64,000 nucleotides of DNA from Nannobrachium achirus (lineage: Eukaryota > Chordata > Actinopteri > Myctophiformes > Myctophidae), in contig OY997653.1 in assembly GCA_963921795.1 (NCBI GenBank), forward strand, positions 24,101,158 to 24,165,157. The letters are read 5' to 3'. The position numbers and the translations under genes were made by a program. Of this stretch, positions 34,441 to 45,360 are shown one piece after another; the first letter of the stretch is position 1, and each line of letters opens with the position of its first letter. Below the pieces are notes generated by a model that worked only from the letters and a program-made list of their open reading frames with translations, ran no database searches and was not told the DNA's origin.

Positions 34441-34674
34441 TGCCAGTCAGTGAGAGACACCCCATAACATTTAAGTTGTTAAAATGTTTAAAACAAAATC
34501 CAAATGTGTATAATTTTGTTTCCAGATTTCTTGAAATAGCTCATGTAAATAGGGCTAATGTGGTTAAAATGATTTTGATGCTATTTATAAAACCACTTGA
34601 TTCGTACAGTAACCCCGGCTACGCCGAACAAGTTTCTTGTTGTGAATAAACCTGTTCACTGACATTTTCCACAG

Positions 34675-36143
34675 ATGATGTCCAACAAGATGATAGCCCC
34701 CCTGCCTGAAAGGTCCGGAGGCCCCCAGTTGTGACTCCCGCTAAGCATGATCATGATGCTGCAATCCTCTAATGTGTCTCTACCAGAGACGGCAGCTACT
34801 GAATGACCAGCTGAAGTATTCTCAGAGATGTCAAGCTTCAACGCAGGTGAATTCAGTTACTGTACCTCTTGAAAATATTGTTCAAAGAGCTATGTTTTAG
34901 GCCTACATAACCAGCAGGTCGCTGGTGCAAGAAAAAGTACCGTAATAGTGAAGAAAAGCTGTCGCTCCGAATATTTTTTTTTTTACTGTGCAATGATCAG
35001 AAATAGTTTTTTCTCCATAATACAAGTACACTATTGCTATAAATCCCACCAATATACAAATACAGATGTCGTCTTTGAACCGTTTGTAAAACTTAACATG
35101 CTTATGGAACGGGTTCTCTGGACACAGGGTGAATGTATTTTCGAAACGTCTATGTACCGTATATTAGCTAGTTTTGGGGCGATTTTACTACGCATCGCAC
35201 AGCCCAAGCTCTGCAGATAAAAATTGTCTTTAAAGAGGAAATAGTTATATTGCAGAGCCAATGCAGTCAATTCCAGATTGAAATGTGTGCTGGAATGAGG
35301 TCCTTGGTTGTGGAAGTGTCCTATGGCTTCCAGAGGCCCTTGATGGGGAATGTTAGTTTCCAAGCTCTCCGTATCAAAATTCAAAATTAACAAGTCACTT
35401 TCACAGGGCTCTTCAAGTATCTGGAGGAAGTTAATGCAGTTTCTTATACAATATTGTAACTCTGCAACACTGGGTTAGGTGGTGATCTACAAAAGATAGT
35501 AATATATATCCTCAGTTAATCTTATTGGATTCTGCAATGATTTATGAATCTTGGGTATAGATAGACTACTGGAATTAAGGGGTGATCTACTGTACCTTCA
35601 TGCATTCATGTTGCATCCAAAGTGTTCAGACCCATACAAGCCTTTCTTTCAGCTTGCATGATGTTGTTACATAGTCTTTGCTTTCACGTCTCTTTCCAAC
35701 AGATGGCAGTATGTGTCAAGGGATGCAATCCTTCCTTTATATCTGGACAGGACATACCCCTAATGGAACATATGGATAGCTTGACTTGGTTCCTGACTAT
35801 AGTATGCAAAATGTTACTACATGCTGTGTACTTTCTTATCTCATTGTAATCCATGGTACATCATTATATATTTTATGTTGCCCTTTAAATACTTTACATT
35901 AGGAGACCCCCCACTACATACAATTGTGTAGCAGAGGCTTCATAGATGTGTAGCATTGTGTTGGATTCGTGTTCATGTGTATTATCAGACATTTAATCAC
36001 AACTGTCAATACTTAGTACCTATCTGGCACAATGCATTGATTTTCTTAATAATAATAATAATCTCTGGAAAAATGCTTGTTTCTTTTCCACAGATGACGT
36101 CCAACAAGATGATAGCCCCCCATCTAAAAGGTCTGGAAGCTGA
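34675..36143 (+). other. Duplicated exon-like block (about 34675-34715 and 36094-36143)
   Basis: After CCACAG both copies read GATGATGTCCAACAAGATGA-type sequence (DDVQQDDSPP in one frame). The second continues KRSGS to a stop at 36141-36143, while the first has a stop soon after PPA. They may be terminal exons of an upstream gene, but no connecting exons are proven. Confidence 0.25.
35037..35470 (-). mobile_element. Penelope-like reverse transcriptase fragment
   Basis: The minus strand reads LQYCIRNCINFLQILEEP, then NFDTESLETNIPHQGPLEAI, then NYFLFKDNFYLQSLGCAMRS and KIAPKLANI. The pairing of a (D)xxSLYTNIPH-type motif with FYLQxxGTAMG and APxYANI is characteristic of Penelope-like element reverse transcriptases. 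Key residues are substituted (LETNIPH, GCAMRS) and both flanks are lost, so it is a dead remnant. Confidence 0.75.
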
Positions 36144-36892
36144 TAATTATGGTCATGATAAGTAAACAATTTCCAGAAGACTCAGCTTCCGCCCAGAATA
36201 ACCACAGTCCATGCGAGGAAGAGGCAGCACACCAATAAGTCAGTTTTAAATGATTGTATTAACAGAATTCAATAATACAGCAAGTCAGTCGGTACACCCA
36301 TATTGCTCTGCAATAATAGACAGTTGACATATATGATCAAGACAATAGGATGGGTCATATCATAATGATGTCAGGAGTGGTCATGTCACAGGCTGACATG
36401 GCCTTCATCAGTAGATAGAATACAACAGAGTTGACGTGATGGTGTAATCTGGTTGTTGACGGCTCCTGCCGTCACAGACAGACCTAAGAACTCTCCATAA
36501 GGGTAAAGATTATTTAAACCAGTGGAAGGTCAGACACTTGTGCAGTGTCAAGGCAGCAGCTGTAGGATGTTTTAATAACAATGTTAGAAAAAACAGGGTT
36601 TGTTTTGGAACACGCAGAGTGGCAACCAACACAATTAAAAGATGATCTGTTTTGTACAGTAGTTTGACCATTTGAGAAAATTGGTACACAATGCTATATA
36701 AATATTATATTAATGATATTAACCAAACTTTTTCATCAGTTAGTTCTGAACTTTAATCTTTTGTCTAACTAATCTGAATCCATATCGCTCCGTTGCAGCT
36801 CCCTAACCCACCCCGAACACAGAAGGCAAAAGATCGGTATGGTGGATGGAATATAGCTGAATGGAATATACCTGGAAAAGCTGGGAGACCGG

Positions 36893-36930
36893 TAGAGATG
36901 CAGCAAATACCAAGGGACTGTCTAAGCTAG
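36893..36930 (+). pseudogene. NAA50-like exon 2 fragment (start of array)
   Basis: The last 38 nt of exon 2, with ATGCCAAGGGACTGTC-like sequence ending CTAG before GTGAGAG, followed by the same intron start as the other copies. The stretch before it (36150-36890) has intron-like similarity only. Confidence 0.6.
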
Positions 36931-37774
36931 GTGAGAGATGACTGACCTGAATCACATCACTACAAATATAGTTGTAACATTGCAGGTTTTTCTACACATA
37001 CAGTGACACCCTGTATACTGTAGGCAGGATTTTACAGCAGGTATACAACGCTGATGAAGGCGTAAACACTGAAACGCGTTTGTTGTTGCTGGGTGCTCTG
37101 CAGCATACCATGCCACCCTTAACTCTTATTCTGCCAGATGTTGTTATTTATTATTGGGTTTTGTGCCAGCAAAAGCACCTTACCTTTGCGATGATATAGA
37201 CAAAGGTGTATTATTATTTTTTTTGAAATGTTCTCTTAAAGAGTGTGCCGTGGCTCTACCAGCAGTAGGGGGCAGCCTCATGCAAGAATTAATGTGAAAA
37301 TGGTCTCAGCTCGACGCTTGCTTGTCAAGGCTGTTCAAGGCTGATGAGTCGCTACAGAGCAATAGATCCAGAGAAAAACACATGGAACAGTGTTGTGACT
37401 CCATTGATGTTAACGTCCAGTTGGATTTTAAGAGTACTTTTATGGGAGCTGTTTCAACGGTAGACACCCGCGCAACACCTCAACAGGTTACAGACATCAA
37501 ACCAAGGTACAAAAGAACGAGCCAAAGAACGTACAATTGGCATTATCGGGCCGTCAAAAATGGGGCGAACGGGAACGTTCAAAGCAGTATAAGAGTTAAT
37601 ATAAAATTGTGCCTTAAATTATTTATGTTTTGTAAGTATTTTACACCCCCTTTTAAGTATAACATTCTCAAATGTATTGGTAATTATCTATATTTCAAAT
37701 TTCCTCACAGAAGTTATGGTTTGCCTGCTTATAGATGATACTAATCTTCGGCATCTACATTGCTTGTACATCAG

Positions 37775-38060
37775 TCTACAGGACTGAGGAAGAAAGTGTG
37801 GCTCCAGAGCTTGTAGGAGGGGTGTGCTGTGGTGTTGAGGGCAACAACGTCATCTACGTGATAGCAATCGCTCGCAAAAAAAATGTACGATGGGGAAGGC
37901 AGAGGTATGGTGTTCTGTTCGGATCTAGCATTAATGTTCACCTGAAATGAATCCTTGGTTTTATTTGAAAAACTGTCTGTACACTCATTCTAGGTCGAAA
38001 GATGATGAATCATGTGTTGGATTACTTTGAACATCACAAGAAATACAAGAGGATCTACCT
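37775..38060 (+). pseudogene. NAA50-like array copy A (exons 3 and 4)
   Basis: Exon 3 (37775-37904) reads VYRTEEESVAPELVGGVCC and NNVIYVIAIARKK, then shifts frame at the A-tract before TACGATGGGG. Exon 4 (37994-38060) has KMMNHVLDYFEHHKKYKRIY. Exon 5 is missing: the intron runs into a second exon 2 fragment at 38157-38193. Confidence 0.8.
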
Positions 38061-38442
38061 GTGAGTGATAATAGTACTTGCAACAAATGTGAGGATTGTG
38101 TTGGTTTCACAGAAACAGAAATCACCCCTCAATAGATCAACAAAGGACTACCGTATAGAGATGCAGCAAATACCAAGGGGCTGTCTAAGCTAGGTGAGAG
38201 ATGACTGACCTGAATCACATCACTACAAATATAGTTGTAACATTGCAGGTTTTTCTACACATACAGTGACACCCTGTGTACTGTAGGCAAGATTTTACAC
38301 CTGGTATACAACACTGATGAAGGCATAAACACCGAAACGCGTTTGTTGTTGCTGGCTGCTCTGCAGTGTACCATGCCACCCTTAATATAGAATAAAGTGC
38401 CTTAAATTGATTGTTTTGTAAATATTTTACACCCCCATTTAA

Positions 38443-38691
38443 AGGAGCTATAGTCAACTTTTTCATTGTAGGTGTACATCCTAGTCTACAGACTAGGATG
38501 TAAACAAAGTACGGACCCTGTAAATGTAAACAAAGGGCCAAAATGATTATTTTATCATTATTTTACGCTTTTTGTGGTCATTTTTTTTTTATTGAAACAC
38601 ATATATGAAGCTTATTTTTTTATAAAATATTTTCAAAACATTATTTTTATTTTAGCATCCGTTTTTCAAGAAAAAGTTGACTATAGCTCCT
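38443..38691. mobile_element. TTAA-flanked MITE, 249 bp
   Basis: TIRs AGGAGCTATAGTCAACTTTT and AAAAGTTGACTATAGCTCCT with TTAA at 38439-38442 and 38692-38695. The empty site is seen in the corresponding introns of other array copies (CCATTTAAGT type), proving an insertion. Confidence 0.92.
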
Positions 38692-38821
38692 TTAAGTATA
38701 ACATTCTCCAATCTATTAGTAATTATCTATATTTCGTATTTCCTCACAGAAGTTATGGTTTGCCTGCTTATTGATGATACTAATCTTCAGCATTTACCTT
38801 ATTTGTACTTCAGTCTACAGG

Positions 38822-38880
38822 ACAGAAGAAGAAAAGGCTCCAGAGCTTGCTACAAGCTCTGGAGCCTTTTCTTCTTCTGT
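38822..38880. repeat. Perfect 28-bp-arm hairpin inside exon 3 of copy B
   Basis: 38822-38849 (ACAGAAGAAGAAAAGGCTCC plus 8 nt) is exactly complementary to 38853-38880 with a 3-nt loop. The right arm is an inverted copy of the exon's own preceding sequence, including its CTAC from GTAG. Confidence 0.95.
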
Positions 38881-39064
38881 GCTGCCGTGCTGAGGGCAAA
38901 GACATTTATGTCCTTGCAATCGCCCGCAAAAAAAAGTATGATGGGGAAGGCATAGGTATGTGTTCTGTTCAGATCTAGCACTAGGTGTTCACGGTCACCT
39001 GAAATTAATCCTGGGTTTTATTTGAAAAACTGTCTGTACACTCTCATTCTAGGTCGAAAGATGA

Positions 39065-39670
39065 ACCATTTATTTGTTTATTTGTTTATTTGAAAAGGAT
39101 CCCCATTAGCTAATGCCGTAGCAATCAACTAGTCTTCCTGGGGTCCATACAAGTCATATTACAAATACATTTTAAAAAAGCAATAAAGTAAAAAAAAGAA
39201 AACAATACAATAAAACTACAACAACATTACATTGCATTAATTCACATTTGCACATTAATGATATAGCTTAAATAAATACTAGCAGGAAATAACTTTTACA
39301 AATTAATTTCTCCTGAAGCTAAAACTGGTTTCCAGTAAATACCTCAGCACTTTTCTCTTAAAGCTGATTTATTTTGAGTTAGACGAATGTTAAGTGGTAA
39401 AATGTTCCAATAGTCAATGGCTCTATAAATTACAGGTTTTGAATTAACGTTTGAACTAGGTGCAATAATATGTCCATTAACAGCATATCTAGTATTGTAA
39501 GAATGTCTGTTATTACAATAATCCACCTGGTCAAACAGAAACAAGAGTCTTTGAATTGAATGAATAATACAACAGAGAAATGTAGCCAAGCCCGAAGAAA
39601 TCCTTTGTTCAATAGTGAGACATGAGAGGCTGGAGTGCATCTTTTCAATACTAGTTCTCATAGAACAACC
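39065..39670 (-). mobile_element. 5'-truncated LINE 3' end inserted into exon 4 of copy B
   Basis: The minus strand encodes a LINE C-terminus (YNTRYAVNGHIIAPSSN, then VIYRAIDYWNILPLNIRL) ending about 39344. The 3' UTR contains the complement of GATCCCCATTAGCTAATGCC, and the tail is an octamer run (TTTATTTG on the + strand, 39065-39090). Exon 4 sequence resumes just after (GTGTTGGATTACGTTGG), so the insertion is clean. Confidence 0.8.
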
Positions 39671-40227
39671 CTGTGTTGGATTACGTTGGACAGCACAATA
39701 AATACAAGAGGATCTACCTGTGAGTAATAATAGTACTTGCAACAAATGTGATGATTGTTGTGTTGGTTTCACAGAAACAGAAATCACCACTCAAAAGATC
39801 AACTAATGGGTTAGTTCAGAACTTTAATCTTTTGCTGTAACTAATCTGAATCCATATCTTTCCCCTGCAGGCACGTGGAGACCATTAACAAAAATGCCAT
39901 TGGCTTCTATGAGCATTTTAACTTTCAACGCCACCCTGAACCTGTTCCACATTTCTACGGTGACAACAGACCTGCTTTTTTCATCTACGAAATCAAGAAG
40001 GAAAAAAATAAGATAAGACGATAAGATGAGGATGGCGAGCGCCTATACATCAGTGCACTTGCAACCCACCCTGATTACAGAAGGCAAAAGATCGGTATGA
40101 TGTTCAGTTCAGTATACAATACTATCAGTTCAGTTAAGTTCACTTTAAAATTAATCATGCGTTTTGTTTTAATAACTGTCTGTAACTGTTGTCAGTATGT
40201 GAGACCGATTTGCTCTTGTTCCTACAG

Positions 40228-41243
40228 CAAGATCGAGCGGAAGGATTTTTACTTCTCCAACGATGCTGAGAGAAACCAGCTGAACAACATATACCAGGAT
40301 GAGCTGGGAGACCGGTTGGATGACGACGACATTAGAGATGCAGCACATGCCAAGGGACTGTCACAGCTGGGTGAGAGATGACTGACCCGATTCAGATCAC
40401 TACAAATATAGTTGTAACATTGCAGGTTTTTCTACACATACAGTGACAACCTGTATACTGTAGGCAAGATTTTACACCAGGTATACAACGGCATAAACAC
40501 CGAACCGCCTTGTTTGTTGCTGCCTAGCTGCTTTGCAGCGTACCATGCCGCCATTAATATAAAATAAAGTGCCTTAATTTATTTGTTTTGTAAATATTTT
40601 ACGCCCCCTATAAGTATAACATTCTCCAATCTATTAGTAATTATCTATATTTCATATTTCCTCACAGAATTTATGGTTTGCCTGCTTATTGACGATACTA
40701 ATCTTCAGCATCTCCCTTGTTTGTACTTCAGTCTACAGGACTAAAGAAGAAAGTGTGGCTCCAGAGCTAGTAGGAGGGGTGTGCTGTGGTGCTGAGGGCA
40801 ACAACATCTACATCATAGCAATCGCCAGCAAAAAAAAACTGTACGATGGGGAAGGCATAGGTATGGTGTTCTGTTCAGATCTAGCACTAGGTGTTCACCT
40901 GAAATTAATCCTGGGTTTTTATTTGAAAAACTGTCTGTACACACTCATTCTAGGTCGAAAGATGATGAACCATGTGTTGGATTACGTTGGACAACACAAT
41001 AAACACAAGAGGATCTACCTGTGAGTGATAATAGTACTTGCAACAAATGTGATGATTGTGTTGGTTTCACAGAAACGGAAATCACCCCAAAAAAATATCA
41101 ATTAACTAATGAGTTAGTTCAGAACTTTAATCTTTTGCTGTAACTAATCTGAATCCATATCTTTCCCCTGCAGGCACGTGGAGACCATTAACAAAAATGC
41201 AATAGGCTTCTATGAGCATTTTAAGCACAGCGTATATATATGA
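40228..41243 (+). pseudogene. NAA50-like array copy C (exons 2-5, last exon truncated)
   Basis: Exons are 40228-40370 (KIERKDFYFSNDAERNQLNN, then LGDRLDDDDIRDAAHAKGLS), 40732-40860 (VYRTKEESVAPELVGGVCC to LYDGEGIG), 40954-41020 (RKMMNHVLDYVGQHNKHKRI) and 41174-41243. All splice sites and phases are good and the frame is open until exon 5, where a deletion joins EHF to KHSVYI and a stop, removing the last GNAT strand. No exon 1 was found. A transcript could bypass the damaged exon by using exon 5 of copy D. That is inference. Confidence 0.7.
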
Positions 41244-41341
41244 ACTCAAGAAAGAATCAAGAAAGAAAAAATAAGACTCGGATAATCCACCTGTTGAAAC
41301 CAAAATCCGAGTGCCTGTTGGGTACCTTGCTTGTACTTCAG

Positions 41342-41923
41342 TCTACAGGACAGAAGAAGAAAAGGCTCCAGAGCTTGTAGGGGGGGGGGGGGTGTGCTGC
41401 CGTGCTGAGGGCAAAGACATTTATGTCCTTGCAATCGCCCGCAAAAAAAAGTATGATGGGGAAGGCATAGGTATGTGTTCTGTTCAGATCTAGCACTAGG
41501 TGTTCACCTGAAATTAATCCTGGGTTTTTATTTGAAAAACTGTCTGTACACTCTCATTCTAGGTCGAAAGATGATGAACCATGTGTTGGATTACGTTGGA
41601 CAACACAGTAAATACAAGAGGATCTACCTGTGAGTGATAATAGTACTTGCAACAAATGTGATGACTGTGTTGGTTTCACAGAAACAGAAATCACCCCTCA
41701 TAAAATCAATTAACTAATGAGTTAGTTCAGAACTTTAATCTTTTGCTGTAACTAATCTGAATCCATTTCTTTCCCCTGCAGGCACGTGGAGACCACTAAC
41801 AAAAATGCCATTGGCTTCTATGGGCATTTTAACTTTCAACGCCACCCTGAACCTGTTCCACATTACTACGGCGACAACAGACCTGCGTATATATATGAAA
41901 TCAAGAAAGACGGAAAAAAATAA
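41342..41923 (+). pseudogene. NAA50-like array copy D (exons 3-5, open frame, no exon 1 or 2)
   Basis: Exon 3 is 41342-41470, exon 4 is 41563-41629 and exon 5 is 41782-41923, ending HPEPVPHYYGDNRPAYIYEI, KKDGKK, stop. The frame is open throughout. A 13-G run (41380-41392) adds two glycines (VGGGGVCC) relative to the 7-G run of the minus-strand gene. The copy begins abruptly about 20 bp before the exon-3 acceptor, just after the truncated end of copy C, marking a recombination junction. It may supply 3' exons to copy C. Confidence 0.65.
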
Positions 41924-42179
41924 GGATCAGGAAGACAAGGGATGGCGAGCACCTATATATCAGTGCACTTGCAACCCACCCTGATCACAGAAGGCAAAAG
42001 ATCTGTATGGTGTTCAGTACTACCAGTTCAGTGGAGTTCACTACAAATTAATCATTGGTTTTGTTTTAATAACTGTTAATCATTGGTTTTGTTTTAATAA
42101 CTGTAACTGTAAACTTTGAGGAGTTTTAACTATGTAACTGTTGTCAGTATGTGAGACCGATTTGCTCTTGTTCCTACAG

Positions 42180-42323
42180 CAAGATCTTAGCTGAAGGATT
42201 TTTACCTCTCCAACGATGCTGTGAGAAACCAGCTGAACAACATATACCAGGATGAGCTGGGAGACCGGTTGGATGACGACGACATTAGAGATGCAGCACA
42301 TGCCAAGGGACTGTCACAGCTGG
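42180..42323 (+). pseudogene. NAA50-like array copy E, exon 2 with frameshift
   Basis: Matches exon 2 of copy C, but AAGATCTTAGCTGAAGG replaces AAGATCGAGCGGAAGG and shifts the frame. The donor GTGAGAG is kept. Confidence 0.75.
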
Positions 42324-42393
42324 GTGAGAGATGACTGACCCGATTCAGATCACTACAAATATAGTTGTAACATTGCAGGTTTTTCTACACATA

Positions 42394-42594
42394 AGCTGTA
42401 TTCCAATCCAAAGGGTTTGCACTTTGAAGTGCGCATTTGAAGGGCTATGACGTCACTGGGCTGCGCCAAATAGCAATCTACAAGCTCACAATGCGTTGCG
42501 ACGCATTGTGAGCTTGTAGATCTGTGACCAGTGACGTCATAGCCCTTCAAATGCGCACTTCAAAGTGCAAACCCTTCGGATTGGAATACAGCTA
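42394..42594. mobile_element. 201-bp palindromic MITE (TA target) carrying dispersed hairpin copy 3
   Basis: Arms AGCTGTATTCCAATCCAAAG and CGGATTGGAATACAGCT continue as a near-perfect palindrome of about 70 bp per arm (TTTGCACTTTGAAGTGCGCA, GACGTCACTGG). The insertion splits the conserved intron sequence TCTACACATACAGTGAC, with TA on both sides (42392-42393 and 42595-42596), as for Tc1/mariner-type elements. The centre (42472-42524) is the dispersed hairpin. Confidence 0.9.
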
Positions 42595-42689
42595 TACAGT
42601 GACACCCTGTATACTGTAGGCAAGATTTTACACCAGGTATACAACGGCATAAACACCGAACCGCCTTGTTTGTATATATGCATATATTG

Positions 42690-42830
42690 ACTGATGTGTT
42701 TATGCCTGATGCCATGACAATACATTAAGGTTAGACACCCTCCATATTTGGGTGTAGCATTGGGAACTACTTATATGGTTATGGCTAACTCACAGCATGA
42801 GTGTGATGTCATGTCAGACTCAAGAGGCCT
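42690..42830 (-). mobile_element. LINE 3' UTR fragment
   Basis: Reverse complement of the 14.58-14.71 kb LINE 3' segment (CTCCATATTTGGGTGTAGCA, GTGTGATGTCATG). Confidence 0.55.
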
Positions 42831-43142
42831 GTCGGCCAATTTGAATATACTGTAGGATAAACAGTAGATGAGACATTTTAAAATACATTTTGTGGTATCC
42901 TGCTCAGTGCTCACCAAACCCATTTTAATTGCCTTTTCTACCTGTACTGTGTGAACAAACATCAATCAAGCAATTAAAATAGCCTTCCATAATTGTGTGA
43001 GATCTCTTTGTAGCTGTCCATCACTACAGTATCTTGAGAAATGTCAAACTGATCTAAATCTAACTCGCTGAAGACCCAACAGGGGAGTGCATTGCCCGGC
43101 ATTATGTTGGTTATCCAGAACCACTGACATACCCATATGCAG

Positions 43143-43262
43143 GCACGTGGCCACCAATAACAAAAATGCCATTGGCTTATTTCAACAGCACCCTGAACCA
43201 GTTCTACGCGACGACAGACATGCTTCATCTACGACATCAAGAAAGGAAAAAAGACAAGACTC
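43143..43262 (+). pseudogene. NAA50-like exon 5 remnant (end of array)
   Basis: After ATATGCAG the sequence reads GCACGTGGCCACCAATAACA and continues with CACCCTGAACCAGTTCTACG, a decayed exon 5 with deletions. About 43390-43490 holds another minus-strand LINE 3' fragment. Confidence 0.7.
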
Positions 43263-44080
43263 GGATAATCCAAAATCTGTTGAACCCACCGAGTGCCTGT
43301 TGCACCCGTCTGTCTTTGTCCTTTTTATGCCCATGCAGTATTATAGTAGATGAAGATGTATGTAGCCATAATGGTCTCCATATACAGTATGTGGGCATGC
43401 CCACATATATTGACTGATGTGCCTGATACCATGACAATACATTGAGGTTAGAGACCCTCCATATTTGGGTGTAGCATTGGGAACTCCTGGCTTGGCATCT
43501 TTGCCCAGATTTACCTCACAATGGCAATCAGCACAGCTGTATGTGAGCAAGGCTTCTCTTGCATGAAGAGAGGGTGAAAATAGACCTACAGTGTATAGGT
43601 CTGTAATGTAATGTATGTAATGGTCTTAATTTGGAAATTAATATATTTTTTAGAAATATCAGAAAAGTCAACATAAACAAGACAAAATGTTCCATCATCC
43701 ATAATCTGAGAATGTATGCAGTGTGTATTTTTCAATAGTCAAAATCAACACTGATAATAATAGACTAGAGTCTAAACGCACTACACGGTTGACCAGTGCG
43801 TTGTGAGGAGAGGTGCGCAACAGTTGAGATTCGGAGGAGCAGCGGAGAAGATCATTCAAAACAACTACATAAATAAATAAACATTAATCAATCAATAAAC
43901 CGGTGAGTAGTAGGCGATACAATATCTATAATAAGTTAATAACTACCGAGATTTGTGGAAATGTAGAATTTAAATGATCATCCATCACTGTTGGTTGAAA
44001 CCAATGTCGGTTAACAAGTTTCTCTGTTTAAACAAAATGGCTTTAAACTGACATTCGATGTCTGTAAAAAAAATTAAGTT

Positions 44081-44334
44081 ATGCAGCATCTCGATTGTAT
44101 CCATCATAAAAGTGACTGGCGGTCAACACTGTCCACTCCAAGTCTGACTCGGCTCATGTATCTGACCATTGAGGGGCCACACGACACCTTGGATGCCAAG
44201 AGGGCTGTTTTGAGCTGGTGGCAGTCGGGGCCAAGAACCAGACGCCCAGGATTTACTGCCTGGGCATCAGAAGCCACAGGGCGTCAAAACCGACCAACCA
44301 AGGAGGAGTTGGAGGAACTTGTTTTGCTTGATTA
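44081..44334 (+). mobile_element. Possible hAT transposase C-terminal (dimerisation) fragment
   Basis: The frame reads LTRLMYLTIEGPHDTLDAK, then RAVLSWWQSGPRTRRPGF, and stops. LxRLMxLxxEGP followed by a W-rich, basic stretch resembles the C-terminal dimerisation region of hAT-derived proteins. No upstream catalytic region was found, and poly-A signals (AATAAA at about 44411) follow. Confidence 0.4.
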
Positions 44335-44749
44335 ATGCACTGTTGAAACAATTTGTTATTGTTGCACCTTTCAAATACTTATTTGCACATTTGACAGCAG
44401 TAATGTATTGAATAAATGTTATTCAATGAAATTGGTTATTTTTCATTATTATGGGGATCAATACATGACAAATTGTCCTGGGCCAGTGGTTACAATGGTG
44501 GGAGCCATGGTGGCAATCATGGGAATTCTGCATAGGAACAAGTACATGGCAGTACAGTTCATTGATACAAGGTCTACTAAAAGGATTTAAGAGAAGCCGT
44601 CCTTTTGTACCGAATTCAATTCATACAAAAAAGACACCTGTATCGAGGATGATTGAGCGTGCACGTGTAAAGCCGAAGCGTGCCAGCGTCAGGGCCAGTG
44701 ATCATCAAAATCCACTGGCCCTGGGGGCCAGTAGTACATTTCTTAATGT

Positions 44750-45110
44750 CTAACCCTGTCCTTATATGGTTATGGCTAACTCACGGCATGAGTGTGATGT
44801 CAGACCCGGAGGCCCGTCGGCCTAGCCTGGTAAAAACCAGACCGCAGACCGACCGTGTGTGATAGAGGCTGGCCCACCAGGCTACTGCCGCAGAGCCTGT
44901 CCATGGATGCCAATTTCTTTCAGTAACCTGATGGTGGAAGAGGCCACGAATCCTCTGCATCCCACTTCGACTGGCCAGACTTTTGGATTCCAACTGCGTT
45001 GAACTGCGTCTGCCGCCAGGTCTGTTGGGGGCGGGGGCAGGGGGCAGTTGGGTGAAGAATCTGTGAGATCCCTGTTAAATATTCCATGGTAGACTGACTG
45101 TGAAGACAAG
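44750..45110 (-). mobile_element. LINE C-terminal coding fragment plus 3' UTR
   Basis: The minus strand reads DAVQRSWNPKVWPVEVGCRG, then FVASSTIRLLKEIGIHGQA. A VEVGCRGF motif near the C-terminus is familiar from fish LINEs with restriction-like endonucleases (R4/Rex6 group). That class assignment is tentative. The 3' part matches 14.55-14.62 kb. Confidence 0.6.
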
Positions 45111-45114
45111 AGGA

Positions 45115-45360
45115 GACAGATTTAATTTAACATGGTGTATGATAGACACATTTTGCCTGACATGTCTTGATCAAATGTATTCAAACTCCCCTCACCTGTA
45201 CAGGGTCCTTCCCAACAATGTCCTCATCGTAGGGGGTAGCAGGTCCGTCATTCTGAGGGATATCAGCTGCTGGCCAGACCACTTCTCAAACACGACTACA
45301 GCTGTGTCAAAGCATCCAACTGCAATAAACGATCTGCAAACCATTCTGGAGAAAAAGACA
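45115..45360 (-). pseudogene. Diverged copy of the unrecognised exons at 593-830
   Basis: On the minus strand, PATPYDEDIVGKDPVQ precedes GTGAGG, the intron matches (TTAAATTAAATCTGTC), and TCTTCACAG precedes TCAGTCTACC. The second exon is fused within a few codons to the LINE fragment at 44750-45110. Confidence 0.45.

Larger units (their letters stand above)
38814..40024 (+). pseudogene. NAA50-like array copy B (exons 3, 4, 5)
   Basis: Exon 3 (38814-38955) contains a perfect 28-bp-arm palindrome that replaces the GTAGG(n) core and breaks the frame. Exon 4 is split after about 39063 by a LINE and resumes at about 39670. Exon 5 (39871-40024) is intact: HVETINKNAIGFYEHFNFQR, HFYGDNRPAFFIYEIKK, then a stop. 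Confidence 0.85.

Noticed and set aside
37322..37738. 138-aa ORF with an ATG-like start
   Set aside because: It runs through an interspersed-repeat-like stretch into the intron end of a NAA50-like copy, with no domain and no homologous ORF in other copies.
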